Part shown: in pieces, positions 48,371-60,818 of the stretch
How the letters are laid out: every line of letters starts with the position of its first letter
Numbering within the stretch: position 1 is the stretch's first letter
NCBI GenBank assembly: GCA_013399305.1
Contig: VXAI01000090.1
Location: 3,061,499-3,125,498 of the forward strand
Length of the DNA stretch: 64,000 nucleotides
DNA from: Rostratula benghalensis
Lineage: Eukaryota; Chordata; Aves; Charadriiformes; Rostratulidae
Direction of reading: 5' to 3'
Translations under genes and position numbers: made by a program
Notes under the pieces: model-generated
What the model saw: only the letters and a program-made list of their open reading frames with translations
Told to the model about the DNA's origin: nothing
The model's database searches: none

Positions 48371-51300
48371 TCAGATGTAATACAGCAATGAAAAATCAAT
48401 GGGATGGGTAGAGATCAGAATCTGGCTCAATATTTTGAGCTGCTGTAAGAGCTCATGTTATCTTATACCCTTACCATTTCTACTGAAGGTAGGCCTTAGG
48501 TGCAATAAACAGATAAACTTTTAACATAATTTTTACATATTTTTTTCATATTTTTTCAGTCCTCTATGATATATTTTACTTGTCTTTGTGTGCCCATTTT
48601 CCAGTTTGGTTTCCTCACTTTTATCTATATACGTACAAAGCCATGTGCAGCAAATTCAACATTTTTTCCATACACATAAAACTAGAACATTTTTTTCTTT
48701 CCTTTTGCCCAATCTCCCTACTTTTTCTTTTTCTTTACTTCCTCTGCTTTCTGCCATTCCTTCCTTCCTGCTTTCCTTCTTCAAATTAGAAAAAGGTAGT
48801 AATGAGCTGTAATAACCTCTCCATACTTCAGTTACTGCTGCTGCCAGTTGTAATCAAGCTTATAACTAATTTTTTACTTCTTTTTATTACCATAAAAACA
48901 TTCTCAAATTCTGCAGTCACATCATTGACCTATATTACTTTTGTCTATAGAGCTAAAAGAAAAAGTAAGTGATAATTAACACACAAACAGTACAGGCTTC
49001 TGTACACCAGAGGAAAATCAGTTTTAATTGCTAGACAGGCCAGGCTGAGTGGAAGAAGAAACTGTATTTAATATTCAATAGAGTGAATGGAAAGATGGGT
49101 AAATGTAAAATGGAAACATTCAATCGTCATTGCCCACAACTAATTTAACAGGATTATTAAGAAAACAAATATCCTATAAATTTGTAGCCTGATTTTTAAT
49201 GTGTCTATTGACTTCCATCAGAGGTGTTTATAGACTCCAAGGCATTGTTTAGTTAGCAAAGCCTTATATTAAATTTGAAAATGAGACAAATATTATGGTC
49301 TTCATACAAAAGAATAAACTGAGGTGCAGAGGAGTGTCTTCTAGAAGTCCATGGAATCACATGTGCATCTAAAATAAACTAAAACTGAGAAAATCTTGGA
49401 TGAGACTGGAGCCCCATGAGGATTATGCCTGGCTTCTCCTTTACATCAGCCTTCGGTTTCATCCCCTTTGGTCTTCTTCCACTCCAAGCCTAAGTCCACA
49501 GATGCTTCTCTTGACTGGTGTCAGTGGGGAGGTTTCAGTGTCCCTGAGATGCGTCTAACCCTCTGTATAGAGGCATCACTTCCAGAGCTATGCCACAGCA
49601 GTGCTCAGGCTCCTATTATTTACAGGCAAATAAAGAGTGCCAGGACTCGATTGTCTTCCTTTGATAAATGTGCAAAGCTAAGGATGGTTTCGGTAAAAGA
49701 GCTGAGCCCAGTGTCCTAAGCCAGGGTAGCTTGCAAGGCAGCCTCCATGCTGATTCAATCACTGCTGGGACCGTCAACAAAGGTGCCAATTAGTGCCAGT
49801 TGTGATGATGATTTTTGTGATGCCAACACCTGTCTGCTACAAACTGGACTGTGACCATGATCACATTTCCCATTAGATGCTGAACAGCTGTCAGGTGGTG
49901 GCAAGGCTGAATGATGTATCAGCTTCTCTTTGTGCACATCAGTAAATCAGACAGCTTGTATTGTCTCGAAAATGCTTCTCATGTCAAATTATTTTAATCT
50001 CTCTTTAATAATGCAACTGACTTTATTCCTTTGATTTTAGATCATTTTCTAGCTCACGGATCATTTATTCATACAATATCAAGTAACATTGTGTGACAAA
50101 ACAAAAGAAATTAAAATGCAAGTATAACCAGATTTTCAGCTGCAGGCACAAAAAAGCACACTTCCAAAAATGTACTCACATAGCCTTTTAACAACAATTG
50201 GAGGTATAAATTGCATAATTATAAACCTATCTGACTTCCTACACAATTCTAGTGTGATGGACATGGAGATCTGCACAAATGAGTGTTTGCAATAGACCTG
50301 TAAAGATTTTTAACGTGTGCTGATCTGAATACAATGGATCAGTTCGGAGCACAAAAGGAGCTTTTCATATATGGATGCAAAATAGGTATATATGTATATA
50401 TGTGCAGAGATCATGACCAGAAACCCACGATAGATGGAGGAGTTAGAGATGCACACTTATGCTGGACACATGCAGGTCTGTGCTGTGCCATGCAGGATAA
50501 ACGTAGCTGGCTAATCATAATAAAGCAGCTGCAACTTGGTCCCTCTGACTGTACCACCCGCGGATCTTCGTCTTCATCTAAAACAGCAGCCACAAATTCT
50601 CTTGTGCACGTCTTTTTTGGTTGACGGGGAAAATGATAAATTGAATTAATATCTTTTAGGAAAACCTTAGAAGATCTCAGAAGACTGAAATATTGGGTAA
50701 CCTTTACATGGACAGGACCTGCACCCCGCGTGGAGGCCCATTCTATGATACATAACTTTGGGTTCCCAGCATCTGAAGGGACAGAACATTACCTGTACTA
50801 AACTCTTTTTCTTATAGTGTTTCAATAAATGGTATTTTAGGCAACACTTCACAGAGTCTGGGTGCCCTTCTTACAGGGATTACAATGAACCATCACCTCT
50901 TAGTGCAAAATTATGTATGTGGAAATGCATGTACTGGACGTGGTCTGTTGTACTTTGACATCTCTTGGGATCTTGTTTCAGAATGACACTTTTCCCATCA
51001 GCTACATCCTGTATTCACTTGCTGTTAATTTAATAAATCACAGAGGATTACACGATCCTTAGCTTTGAGATGTGATTCTTATGGGCTTAGAGGTCCAACA
51101 TTTTACATTCAACTTTTACTCTTCACCTTCCTCATTAAAGAAACACTTCATGGAGATGGCCAACCACCACATGATTTACTGAAGATAAGTGATGAATAAA
51201 GGTCCCTCTTAAAGTCTAGCTTCAAACTGGTGTTTTGGTTCATACCTCATTACTTTGGGAATTTTTAAAAAAAAGGATGACTGTGATCACCTAGTGGAAA

Positions 51301-52589
51301 AAATCAATTTCATGAAATAACTAAATAAGGCTGTATAATGCATTGAAGGTGTTCCCCATGTTAAATAGTGTGTGACACAGTAATAGCATTTTGCATAATC
51401 ATGAGCAAACTGAAGAGAGTGTAATGAAACCCGCTGTCTTATATCACCAGATATATTGGACTAATTCTTTGAGAAATCCTGGAGTTGTTTGTGTGACTAT
51501 ACATTGAGTCTCCCCCTCAATATGCTGGATTCTCTACTCAGTCATTCTCTAAACATGGTCCTTTAAAAAAACAGATACAACAGCATATATTTTATTTTTT
51601 CATAGCAAAAGTATATATAGCCAGAGTTCTTAGTAATTCAAATTATAAAAATTCATGGATTTCTATTGTGAATAATAATCAGGAACTGAAAAAATAGTTT
51701 TGTTTATTACTTTCTGTTGGCTGCATATTTGCAGGCTAATATATCTGGCTGGAAAGCAGAAAACAGCTATTAGTAGTCATTTCAGTTTCAAGGTCTATTA
51801 GCTAAATCACACAAGAAACTTGATAGAAACATGTATCTAGTAGATTTTTTTCTAGACTTTTGTCTCTAGTTTTGCAAAACCTTTGAAGTTTCAAAATAGG
51901 TTGCACATTTGTAATGCATTGAATAAGCTCTCCTACTTTATAGTTGCAAAACTAAGAATGAAAAATGCATTTACAATCTCCAGTGGAAAATAAAATCATG
52001 GAAAGAAAAAAATACAAGTATATATACACACAGACATGCACATATATAAAGATATATATTCACTGGAGACTTTGAAAACTTATTTTGGATATGTTCATTT
52101 TCTCTCTCTTGACCAAAGCATAATGGCTTTTTTCAGCAAGATATTGTATGTAATGTACCATGGAAAATTTTTTTCCAAATCTATTCCCTAGACGGTGTGG
52201 AAAAAAGTGGTTCAACGTGATTTCTGCTCTTGAGCTTCTGCAAATCTGTGTACATCTACTTCAGCCAGCACTACTTTAAGACAGATATCTTCTGGAATAA
52301 TATAAAGCGTTTTCTTTAATAATTATGAACATCTTTAATATGCAACTTGTTATGCAATGGCAGACTTATACCTCATGCGGAATGAATACAATCAACTAAT
52401 AAAAGTGCACACATCATTTTTTAAATTTTTTTTTAAGTATAGCATTTGTTCAGTTGTCATAATAAGATTTAAACATGGGGACCCGGTTAGTGTATTTTAG
52501 TATTAAAATACAATATCAAGTTCCAGAAAGTTTTTGTCACTCATTAGACCTTTAAAGTGAAAAGGGTCTTCATGCAGTCAGTGATTTAC

Positions 52590-52890
52590 GGAAGCAAATT
52601 GTGACGCTCCCATATAATAATGAAATTATTAATAACCTAAGGGTTATACTACAAATTTCTTTGCTTTCAAATGGTTCCATACCTTCAGGGACTCTCCAAA
52701 GCAGGACACATACATTATCTCTGTTTTTAGGTCTATTCAAAGAAAAGCTGAAAAATCTACAATTTAAGCAGCACTGATGCAGTGCATTATTACCTGCAGT
52801 TCAACATCATTAGCATTTGCAAAAAATTATTGCACTGTGTACCTTCTGTTAACATGTTTTCCTGTCTTTAAGAGTAGAAAATATTAATGG
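52590..52890. promoter_or_regulatory. candidate conserved non-coding element
   Basis: This is a repeat-free AT-rich block with AATAATGAAATTATTAATAACC near 52616, TGATGCAGTGCATTATTACC near 52774 and AACATCATTAGCATTTGC near 52803. ATTA cores are dense and no open frame crosses it. The call rests on texture only. Confidence 0.17.
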
Positions 52891-54299
52891 AAACTGGATC
52901 ATATAAGCAGGAAAATGTGTTGTAAAGGACCTGAAACAAATAGCGTATGTATTGGCTCTTTGGTTAGCTTAGGTTATCTTAGCCTGAATGCTAAAGCAGA
53001 AAGATTCATTCTCCATAGTTTCATCACCTTGTTAAAATCTTTGTCATAAGAAAGGAAGAGGGAACTTTGTGCCATTTTCAGTCCTTGTTTAATATCTTCT
53101 TCACAGGAAAATGCTGCCAGGATATTAAACTCATCTGTTCTTTTGGATAATAAGGGTGTAATGTACCATTTTGACCTTTCCAAATGCTGTGTTTCAAATT
53201 GCTGTTCATTAGATTTTCTTTTTCTTGATTAAAGTCTTGCTAATCTGTAGACACAGAATGGAATAAGACCTAGTCAAGACATAGCATATCAAGCATGATC
53301 TAAAGAGAATGACACATTTGTATAGCTCAAGAGCTATAAAAGACATTAACACTTTTTATACTATATCACTGCTGTGCTCACTGGTAACAAATACACTTAC
53401 ATGAAGTTTATTTAAATTTTCCTCATGACAATTGAGGGTCTCAAGCTGAAGAGTTTCTATTTGGTTCAAAGTTTCTTTAGCATAAGAAAGCCTACATTTC
53501 TGGTATCTGTAGAAAAATTTCAGAGATGAAATCATAAGAGAACTGAATTATAATCCCCCAAAAGAAATGCAATTAAATGATAAAATATATATGACCAAGG
53601 GCCAGATTCTTTTAACCTTCTTAATCTTTGCTGATTTACATATTCTTAAATTCAGAAAGAGATGTTAAGGGCAGAAGAAATTGTTGTCTATTCTACGGTC
53701 CCCAAAATTTCTCTCTCTTTCTGAAGGACCTAGATTGCTCCAGTAGTTAAAAGCTCCCATTGTTAATTTGAGGACAAAGAGGGGACAGAATGGAATTCTT
53801 GGCTCAAGCTTTTTAAACATTCTTTCCTCTTTAATTTAAAGAGCTCTTAATTGACAGAAGTTCTTTTTGCCTGTAGGTATCTAGAGGCTGTAGTCAAGCT
53901 ACTTCTCAGTCTTAACTGCATTAATAGAATTTCTTTTTAATATCTCTGTTGGTGTATTTTCTCTAATTTTTCTTTTAATATTAGAACTCTTTTTCTTGTA
54001 CATTTTTTTGATTTTCAACATCCTTTACAATAAAACATAGAGGCACATGGCATTCCAGTAAAAGTTTCACAGATGTTGTGAATAAATTATTCTGTGCCAG
54101 TTTCTGAATACTATTTACCTACTTAGCCTTACGACAATTCAAATAACATCCCACTCATATTTCATAACCGACTTATTAAATATAGTGACACTGTGTTCTT
54201 ATCTAAATTATGATTTTTCAGGCTAGTTAAAACAGATTAAGCAAAAAATAAACTATTAATCAAAATTAAAAATAAGATACAGGCTGTGCCTTTTTATAG

Positions 54300-55026
54300 C
54301 AGGTACCAGTATAGGTTGGGAAATGACCTGTTGGAGAGCAGCGTAGGGGAAAGGGACCTGGGGGTCCTGGTAGACAGCAGGATGACCATGAGCCAGCACT
54401 GTGCCCTTGTAGCCAAGAAGGCCAATGGCATCCTGAGGTGTATTAGAGGGGGGATGGTTAGTAGGTGGAGAGAGGTCCTCCTGCCCCTCTACTCTGCCCT
54501 GGTGAGACTCTGTCTGGAATATTGTGTCCAGTTCTGGGCCCCTCCATTCCAGAGGGACAGGGGCAGGGGCCTGAGAGAGTCCAGGGCAGGGCTACAAAGA
54601 TGATGAAGGGAGTGGAGCATTTCCCATAGGAGGAAAGGCTGAGGGAGCTGGGTCTCTTTAGCTTGGAGAAGAGGAAACTCAGGGGTGACCTCATTCATGT
54701 TTATAAATATGTAAATGGTGACAGTCAGGAGGATGGAGCCAGGCTCTTCCCAGTGATGGACCATGATAGGACAAGGGGGAATGGGTGCAAACTGGAACAC
54801 AGAAGGTTCCATTAATATGAGGAAAGGCTTCTCCATAGTGAGGGTGACGGAGCACTGGAACAGTCTGACCAGAGAGGTTATGGTGTCTCCTTCTCTGGAG
54901 ATACTCAAAACCTACCTGGACGCGTTCCTGTGTGACCTGCTCTAGGTGTTCCTGCTCTGGCAGGGGGACTGGACTAGATGATCTTTCAAGGTCCCTTCCA
55001 ATCCCTGATCGTCTGTGATTCTGTGT
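54300..55026 (+). mobile_element. CR1 LINE fragment, ORF2 C-terminus plus 3' end
   Basis: The element begins at the YQYRLG segment of CR1 ORF2 and runs to the CR1 3' end (GGACTAGATGATCTTTCAAGGTCCCTTCCAATCCC, then CGTCTGTGATTCTGTG). It keeps nearly all standard blocks in order, for example CTGGTGAGACTCTGTCTGGAATATTGTGTCCAGTTCTGGGCCCC and CTCAGGGGTGACCTCATTCATG. It is 5'-truncated at a position where unique AT-rich DNA switches sharply to GC-richer element DNA. It is one of the better-preserved copies in the window. The 3' octamers differ from the ATTCTATG form, which suggests a different subfamily or mutation. Confidence 0.97.
54301..54945 (+). pseudogene. CR1 ORF2 C-terminal coding remnant
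   Basis: Frame one, from 54301, reads [20 protein letters not shown] and then continues through the conserved [19 protein letters not shown] and [20 protein letters not shown] segments, which lie after the reverse transcriptase palm. It then loses frame near 54570. The frame is regained in another phase from about 54763, with RVTEHWNSLTREV and LEILKTYLDAFLCDLL followed by TAG at 54943-54945. That is the expected ORF2 terminus. At least one frameshift and missing upstream domains make it non-functional. ORF2 in a full CR1 also has an endonuclease and the reverse transcriptase palm, both absent here. Confidence 0.93.
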
Positions 55027-58000
55027 TACAGTTTAAAAAAAGTCAATATGCTGCTCACTTTTGCTCACAGCTTGGTTCTGCTGTCTGCTAAGCTAATGTT
55101 TGCACTAGAGGGACTGTAAACCAGAAGTTTAACAGTTTACACTGGTTTCCACTTTCTTTTCAATAGTGAGATGCTTTTGACTACAGCTAACCTCTGACCG
55201 GGAAAAGCTGTCCGGCGCTGGGACTGATGTTACAGGATTACATATGCACTCAGTGATAAAATGACTGTTAATGGTCTTCCTGAGAGAATAACTCAGCATT
55301 GGTGTCAATGTTATGAATGCCGCCTGTGGGACTGCTCTATCAGAACAGTCTGTTAACTGTTGTTTACTTTTGCCGTCTCTGTAGATCAGTAAGCATTTTA
55401 AAAGCACTAGGTAAGAATCTTTGTGTTAGCACTTATCAAATCAAAAGACAACAGGAAAAATATATTGGTGTAACAGAGGAAACCACCTAGTCTGGGCAGT
55501 GAATTTCTTTTAAGTGGTTTATATCACACCCACAAGTATAAATAGATGAACATGGGGATACAGTGGCAGGTAACAATTCACATCATTCTCTGTAGGAAAA
55601 CAGATTAGCATCATCAAGAAGAGCGATAGCTTCAAGTTCTATTCTATCACACACTTCCTGAGATACATTTTTTCCTGAGTCTGAACATTAGTATTAATGA
55701 AAAATACATTTTCCTAAAAAAGAAGCACAACTCCAAGAAATAGTTTTAACTGCAAGTTATGTCAATTGGTTTGTGCTGTAATACTGGGTCCCAGGAGAAG
55801 GCAAGGCATCAATCTGGAAGGGTTTACAATGAAACTAGATACTGTATTAACTATTTTCTCGCTTTCAGTTTATACAGACAGCTCAGTATCAAAAGGAAGG
55901 AGCAAAGATAAAGCAACCATTTTAAGATCCTTTCAGAGATTTACTATTCATATGGATGCACATGTGGGTAGTCAGGCACATACACACACACACCTGTGGT
56001 GACTGAAATGTGAACTTACAACCTTTTCTAGTAGCTACATATCTGAAATACCAGTGTGGCGTATCATCATACAATGTTCTGTTCTGTCTGGGGATGCCTT
56101 CAAAGGCGTTCTTATTGGAGGCACTGAAGAGTACAGGGATGAACTAAATCCCACAGTTTGACCTCAAGTAACCATGCAATCCAAGAGAACCTCATGATGA
56201 ATCTAGAGATTCCTTGGAGGAACCATTTCTCCTTTCTTCATAAACTTGAAGCCTTGGCATGCTTTCTGAACAGGGCAGAACATAGAAAAGACTGGAACTC
56301 CACAGCACTGTGCATGGCTATTTTGCCCACCTACCTAAGTAATCTGAATCCATTTAAGGGTCGTGAACATTTTGTTTTGAGCTATTACAAAAGCAGCCAC
56401 CCATAAAATGAAGCCATATGGCTTTTCCTCTTCTCAGAATAAGACTACCCTACTTACAAGTGCTACATGCAGGACTACACAAATGCATCCCAACAACAGT
56501 GGGATAAGGCACTTTCATTTTTTTGCCAAATATTAAGCCTACATAAACTTCAGCATCATCGATTTTATGGTTTGTTTTCAAGGGACTGTGAACAAACAAG
56601 CCTGGAGAATAACAAATGCACAAATACCATTCAAAAAGAGAGGGAAGAAGGAATAAAGTCTACCTAAACAAGCACAAACAGTTGAGATATGATATTTTGA
56701 CAGCATTAACTAATGACAGCTTTATTTTTCAGGGCATTCTGGCTTTTAATTAGAAAAATAAAATTTAGGTGGAAAACTCAGTTTTCTTTCCAGGCCCTTG
56801 AAGAAAGGACAGGGATTTTACATTACAGGAGAATTCATTGTGTTTATGAAACAATTTTATGTATTCCCAAATATTTTATCAATAAGCCAAGCCCAAGAAA
56901 ACTAATTTAATTTTACCAACAGATTGTAACATTAAGGTTTTTCTTCTTTATATTTTTTTTCCTTCTGCTTTCTTCTCTTTTTTTAAATCAAAAAAATCAC
57001 ACAATTTACTCAAAGAATTAAGTACCTCAACCTCTTCTCTTAAGACATGAGGTAATATGCATCCTATAGGAATCAACTTCCCTGGTAGCTGGATAGATTT
57101 CCTGGTAGCAGGAAGATATTTCCATAGAAAATTTTTGTTTGAAGTTAGATGTCAAACAAGTTGCTTCAGACTCAGTTCTCCAAACACCACTTTATGCTTG
57201 CTTGTTAAGCCATTAGATCCTTGTATTTACTTTTACTTAATGCAAATTTCTTTTGTTTTTTATAGACAATGAAGCAGTCCATAATGACCGACCCATTTAG
57301 AAAGTAGACGAGCGTTTTAATTCCTGCAGGATATTTCTTGACCTTGCAGTACTCATCACAGTTGCATGCAGGTGTACCTTAGGCATACAGGTAGTTGAAC
57401 TGCACCAACAATGTTGAAATAAACTTGGCTACTTACATAAAAATGATTTAAAATTCCCTGGTATATTTGTGATTCTAAGAATATTCTTCATAGGTTTTTC
57501 ACCAAAAATGTGGCTTTAATATTCACAAGTGAAAATACAGGCAACAACAATAAAGTGAAAAATCCTGAACAGATCCTACTAATACTAGTTGTGTTTGTCA
57601 ATTTTCTTGAGAAATTAGAAAGAATTCTCTTTTCTGTGCAACAAGTACAAATAATATTCTACAGCAGAGACTAACCCAAGGCTTGGGATGTTCTTTGCCA
57701 GGATTGTTACTGGCATACAGACTCTTTCAGATCAAAAATCACAGATTATTTTTTTCACCTATGTTTGTGTCCTACTTGCCTGTTACAGTCCAGTGGATAA
57801 CATATGGATACGTGCACATACAAACACTCACAGGAGGAACAGTCTTCTCAACTCTTACATTTGTGTCATGGCTACAGTTAAAGAGGTTCAGGTCTTATTT
57901 TTCTGGCCTTGCTCCAATTGAATAAGTAACTCAGTGCGACAAAATCTGGAGAAACATGAATTATATGACAGTAGAATAATTAAATCAGGGATGAAATATA

Positions 58001-58038
58001 CTATTGTATACTCTAGAAATAGAAATGCTTTGGACTAT

Positions 58039-58062
58039 GTCAATTCCAGTGTCAATTCCAGG
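58039..58062. repeat. 12-bp tandem duplication
   Basis: GTCAATTCCAGT (58039-58050) is followed directly by GTCAATTCCAGG (58051-58062), differing only in the last base. Confidence 0.93.
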
Positions 58063-58786
58063 GAGTGGCCACAATATAATATGATTTTGTATTGTTTTCT
58101 AAGACCTTTTTGGTAAGAGTAAGGGTGCAAAAAAACTAGATTTCCCCCGAATCATATTAGTATGTGGGTTATTTCAAATTATGAACATGAAAAGTCATAA
58201 CCACTGAAAATAGCTTTTTGTGCTGTTGGAGGTACGGAATAGATCCCCAACAGCTGAAATTTACATAGCTTACTACTTAACATGGCAAGAGCTACCTTCC
58301 TTTACCCTGGCGTTGAACTGGTGTCTGGTAAAATTACACTCTATTTTGAAAACGGAAATAGGCAAATATTGACTCAGGGGGCATTTTTTACTAACTAGAA
58401 TTTTGAATTTCTTATGGCAGGGTAATAATGAAAGCAAAACTTGCGTATTTGAACAGAAGAAAAGTAATTATTTTGGTTATCTAGAAGTCATGTGGAAATT
58501 CTAATAGAAAGACCTAAAATTTAACATGTAATCTAACAACAAATTTTTAAAACCTTTCCTTTGTTCTTCAGCATATAATGAATTCTAATGTGTCCAGAAA
58601 TTTAATAGAACATGAAAACAGAGCACAAAAGGGACTTAGTAAAATTTCACTTAGGGGTATTGAACTGATTTTTACTTTTATTGTTTTGCAGCAGTGTCAA
58701 AGCATCAATCTTTTATATGCGGACAATCCCAGTCTACCCTGAAACTTACTTAGAGTTACTTCCCCGCCAAAAAGATTTGTGGAGTT

Positions 58787-58809
58787 AAAAAAAAAAATAA
58801 TAAAAAAAA
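58787..58809. repeat. A-rich simple tract
   Basis: A11, then TAAT, then A8 make an impure poly(A) tract. No element body is recognised next to it. Confidence 0.9.
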
Positions 58810-58924
58810 TTGAGTAGACACTGAATACCTGTGATAAACGTGTAAAGCTAGCAGAATCCAGTGGAAAAGTGGTTGTTTCCCTGTCATCTTGCCAAAGACA
58901 ATGCCTGGTGATCATGTCAGGCTC

Positions 58925-59290
58925 CAAAGAGTTGCTGGTTCAGAGGTCACTGCCTGCTCCAGTTTGCAGTTACCAATGCATTACTTTTAGGAGCAGAGGC
59001 TGCAGGAAACCCCCTCACCAGGCAGTCTGACCTGGAAGACTTGGTTTCTTGTCCTCCTGTTATGGAACTGGAGGAGCTCCAACAACTTTTAGAATCCCTA
59101 GCATGAGGCTGAGACCAGTGATAGGAGCGTTGCTTGGAAGCCCTGAAACCCAAGCGAATGCTCGATTATAAATTGTCCTACTGGGATCCACATGGCTCAA
59201 AAACCAGAGCACAAAACCAGAATGGGCAAGACTTCCAAGATCACTTGTGCCCCAGGTCCTGAGCACCAACAGCTGCAACTGAGACAGTAA
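58925..59290. other. unclassified GC-richer block
   Basis: The base composition rises against AT-rich flanks, and the minus strand carries two overlapping open frames in different phases (58947-59153 and 59060-59278). Neither shows a recognisable domain; one has a serine run (SSSSS near its middle). It could be an old mobile-element relic, part of a non-coding RNA, or an exon I do not recognise. Confidence 0.25.
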
Positions 59291-59579
59291 TCCCCTTGCC
59301 TTTCTACAACTTCTCAGTGCTCTTTACTAGTTCTGTAATTAACCTCTTCAAGACCAAAACATGTCCAAAATTAAACTGCTCTGGAAAAGAATTTAAAATT
59401 TCACTCTCTCAGCATTAGACTTTAAGCATTTGCTCATTCTTATAGCTTTAGTTTGTACAATGGATTAGTCTGCTTAGAATCATAGAATGATCCAGGCCGG
59501 AAGGGACCTCTAGGGTCATCTACTCTGACCGCCCCACAGTCAGCAGGGACACCCCCAAACAGACCAAGTTGCCCAGGGC

Positions 59580-59932
59580 CTCGTCGAGCCTCACCTTGAA
59601 TATCTCCAGGGAAGGGGCCTCAGCCACCTCCCTGGGCAACCTGTTCCAATGTTCAACCACCCTCATTATAAAGAAATTATTCCTAATATCCAATCTAAAT
59701 CTGCTCTTCTACAGCCTCCATGGCCCCTCGTCCTGTCACTGCAGGCCTTTGTAAACAGACCCTCCCCAGCCTTCCTGTAGGCCCCCTTCAGGTACTGGAA
59801 GGCTGCTATTAGGTCTCCCCAGAGCATCCTCTTGTGCAGGCTGAACAACCCCAGCTGCCTCAGCCTGTCCTCATAGCAAAGATGCTCCAACCCCCTGATC
59901 ATCTTTGTGGCTCTCCTCTGGACCTGCTCCAT
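59580..59932 (-). pseudogene. CR1 ORF2 C-terminal coding remnant
   Basis: Reading leftward from 59932, the frame gives MEQVQRRATKMIRGLEHLCY, then a segment like DRLRQLGLFSLHKRMLWGDL, and AAFQYLKGAYRKAGEGLFTK. This is the standard region after the reverse transcriptase of CR1 ORF2. The frame degenerates after about residue 70 (near 59720), but the antisense DNA still matches the HWNRLPREV and APSLEIF segments down to about 59580. It joins the upstream RT piece by a frameshift near 59960. It is non-functional. Confidence 0.92.
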
Positions 59933-59934
59933 CA

Positions 59935-60473
59935 GGTCCCTGTCCTTCCTCTATTGAGTGCTCCAGACCTGCACACAGGACTCCAGGTGAGGTCTCACCA
60001 GAGCAAAGTGGCATAATCACCTCTCTGAATCTGCTGGCAACACTTCTTTTGATGCAGCCCAGGATGTGATTGGCCTTCTGGGCTGCAAGCGCACACTGCC
60101 TGCTCATGTCCAGCTTCTCATCCCTCAGCACCCCCAAGTTCCGTTCCTCGGGGCTGCTTTCTAATACTTCATATCCTAGCCTGTATTGATAGTGAGGATT
60201 GTTCCAGCCCAGGTGCAGAACCCCGCACTTGCTCTTGTTGAACATATTGAGATTCACCTGGGCCCACCTCTCCAGCCTGTTCAGGTCCCTCTGGATGACA
60301 TCCCGATGCTCTGGTGTATTGACAGCACCACAGAGCTTGGTGTCATCTGCAAACTTGCTGATGGTGGATTCAATCCCTCTGTCTATATCCTTGATAAAAA
60401 TGTTAAACAGTACCTGTCCCAGCACAGAACCCTGAGGGACACCACTTGTCACTGCCCTCCATCTGGACCTCAA
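59935..60473 (-). pseudogene. CR1 reverse transcriptase palm and thumb remnant
   Basis: The frame from 60473 has SGVPQGSVLG (residues 10-19), the conserved block before the palm, and KFADDTKLCG (residues 40-49). The FADD of that block is the metal-binding active-site motif of non-LTR reverse transcriptases, at 60342-60353. NPHYQYRLGYEVLESS and MSRQCALAAQKANHILGCIK follow, as in intact CR1. From about residue 155 the frame slips into an unrelated phase (PLCSGETSPG), marking a frameshift near 60000. In a live element this enzyme copies CR1 RNA at the target site; here it lacks the endonuclease and is broken. Confidence 0.95.
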
Positions 60474-60559
60474 GCTATTGAGTACTATCCTCTGGCTGCA
60501 ACCATCCAGCCAGTTCCTTATCCACTGAACAGTCTACCCTATAAATCTATATTCCTCCA

Positions 60560-60800
60560 ATTTGGTGAGCGGGATGTTGTGGGGGACCATGTCAAAAGCC
60601 GTACAGATGTCCAGTTATATCACATCCATAGGTTGTCCCTTATCTACTGACATAGTCAGTAAATCATAGAAGGCCACTAGGTTAGACAGGCAGGACCTGT
60701 CCCTAGTAAAGCCATGCTGGAAGTCCTGAATCACCTCCCTGTCCTCCATTTGCCCAAGCATGGCAACTAGAAGGATCTTTTCCATGATCTTCCCAGGCAT
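60560..60800 (-). pseudogene. CR1 reverse transcriptase fingers remnant
   Basis: From 60800 leftward the frame reads [11 protein letters not shown], then [19 protein letters not shown], the QHGFRKGRSCLTNLxxFYD-like fingers block of CR1. MDVI is followed by a stop where the family has the motif A segment (xxYLDFSKAFDTVPH). The DNA past the stop still encodes AFDMVPHNI in a continuing frame, so the stop is a point mutation. It is preceded at 60819-61001 by the first RT block, separated by another stop. Confidence 0.93.
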
Positions 60801-60818
60801 GGATGTGAGGCTGACGGG

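Larger units (their letters stand above)
46459..54299. other. unique non-coding DNA
   Basis: No supported gene is present. Items of note are a GC-richer unclassified block at about 47390-47640 with twin CACGTG sites, a T/C-rich tract at 48540-48790, a tandem octamer-like pair at 48333-48350, a candidate conserved block at 52590-52890 and AT-rich dinucleotide patches near 50385-50402 and 52018-52060. Open frames of 60-96 codons here are unrecognised. Confidence 0.65.
55027..59476. other. unique AT-rich non-coding DNA
   Basis: No supported gene is present. A short (CA)n run is at 55980-55993, a 12-bp tandem duplication at 58039-58062, an A-rich tract at 58787-58809 and an unclassified GC-richer block at 58925-59290 with two overlapping minus-strand open frames (68 and 72 codons). 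A pyrimidine tract ending TTTTTTATAG at about 57265 is acceptor-like, but the frame after it stops within a dozen codons. Confidence 0.65.

Noticed and set aside
54489..54908. 139-codon minus-strand open frame
   Set aside because: Antisense to the CR1 ORF2 C-terminal coding sequence on the + strand.
57245..57292. Acceptor-like tract followed by MKQSIMTDPFRK
   Set aside because: The frame stops after about 12 codons and no donor precedes the stop.
60186..60650. 154-codon open frame on the + strand
   Set aside because: It is antisense to the CR1 reverse transcriptase on the minus strand, which has clear RT motifs. The + frame is a shadow.
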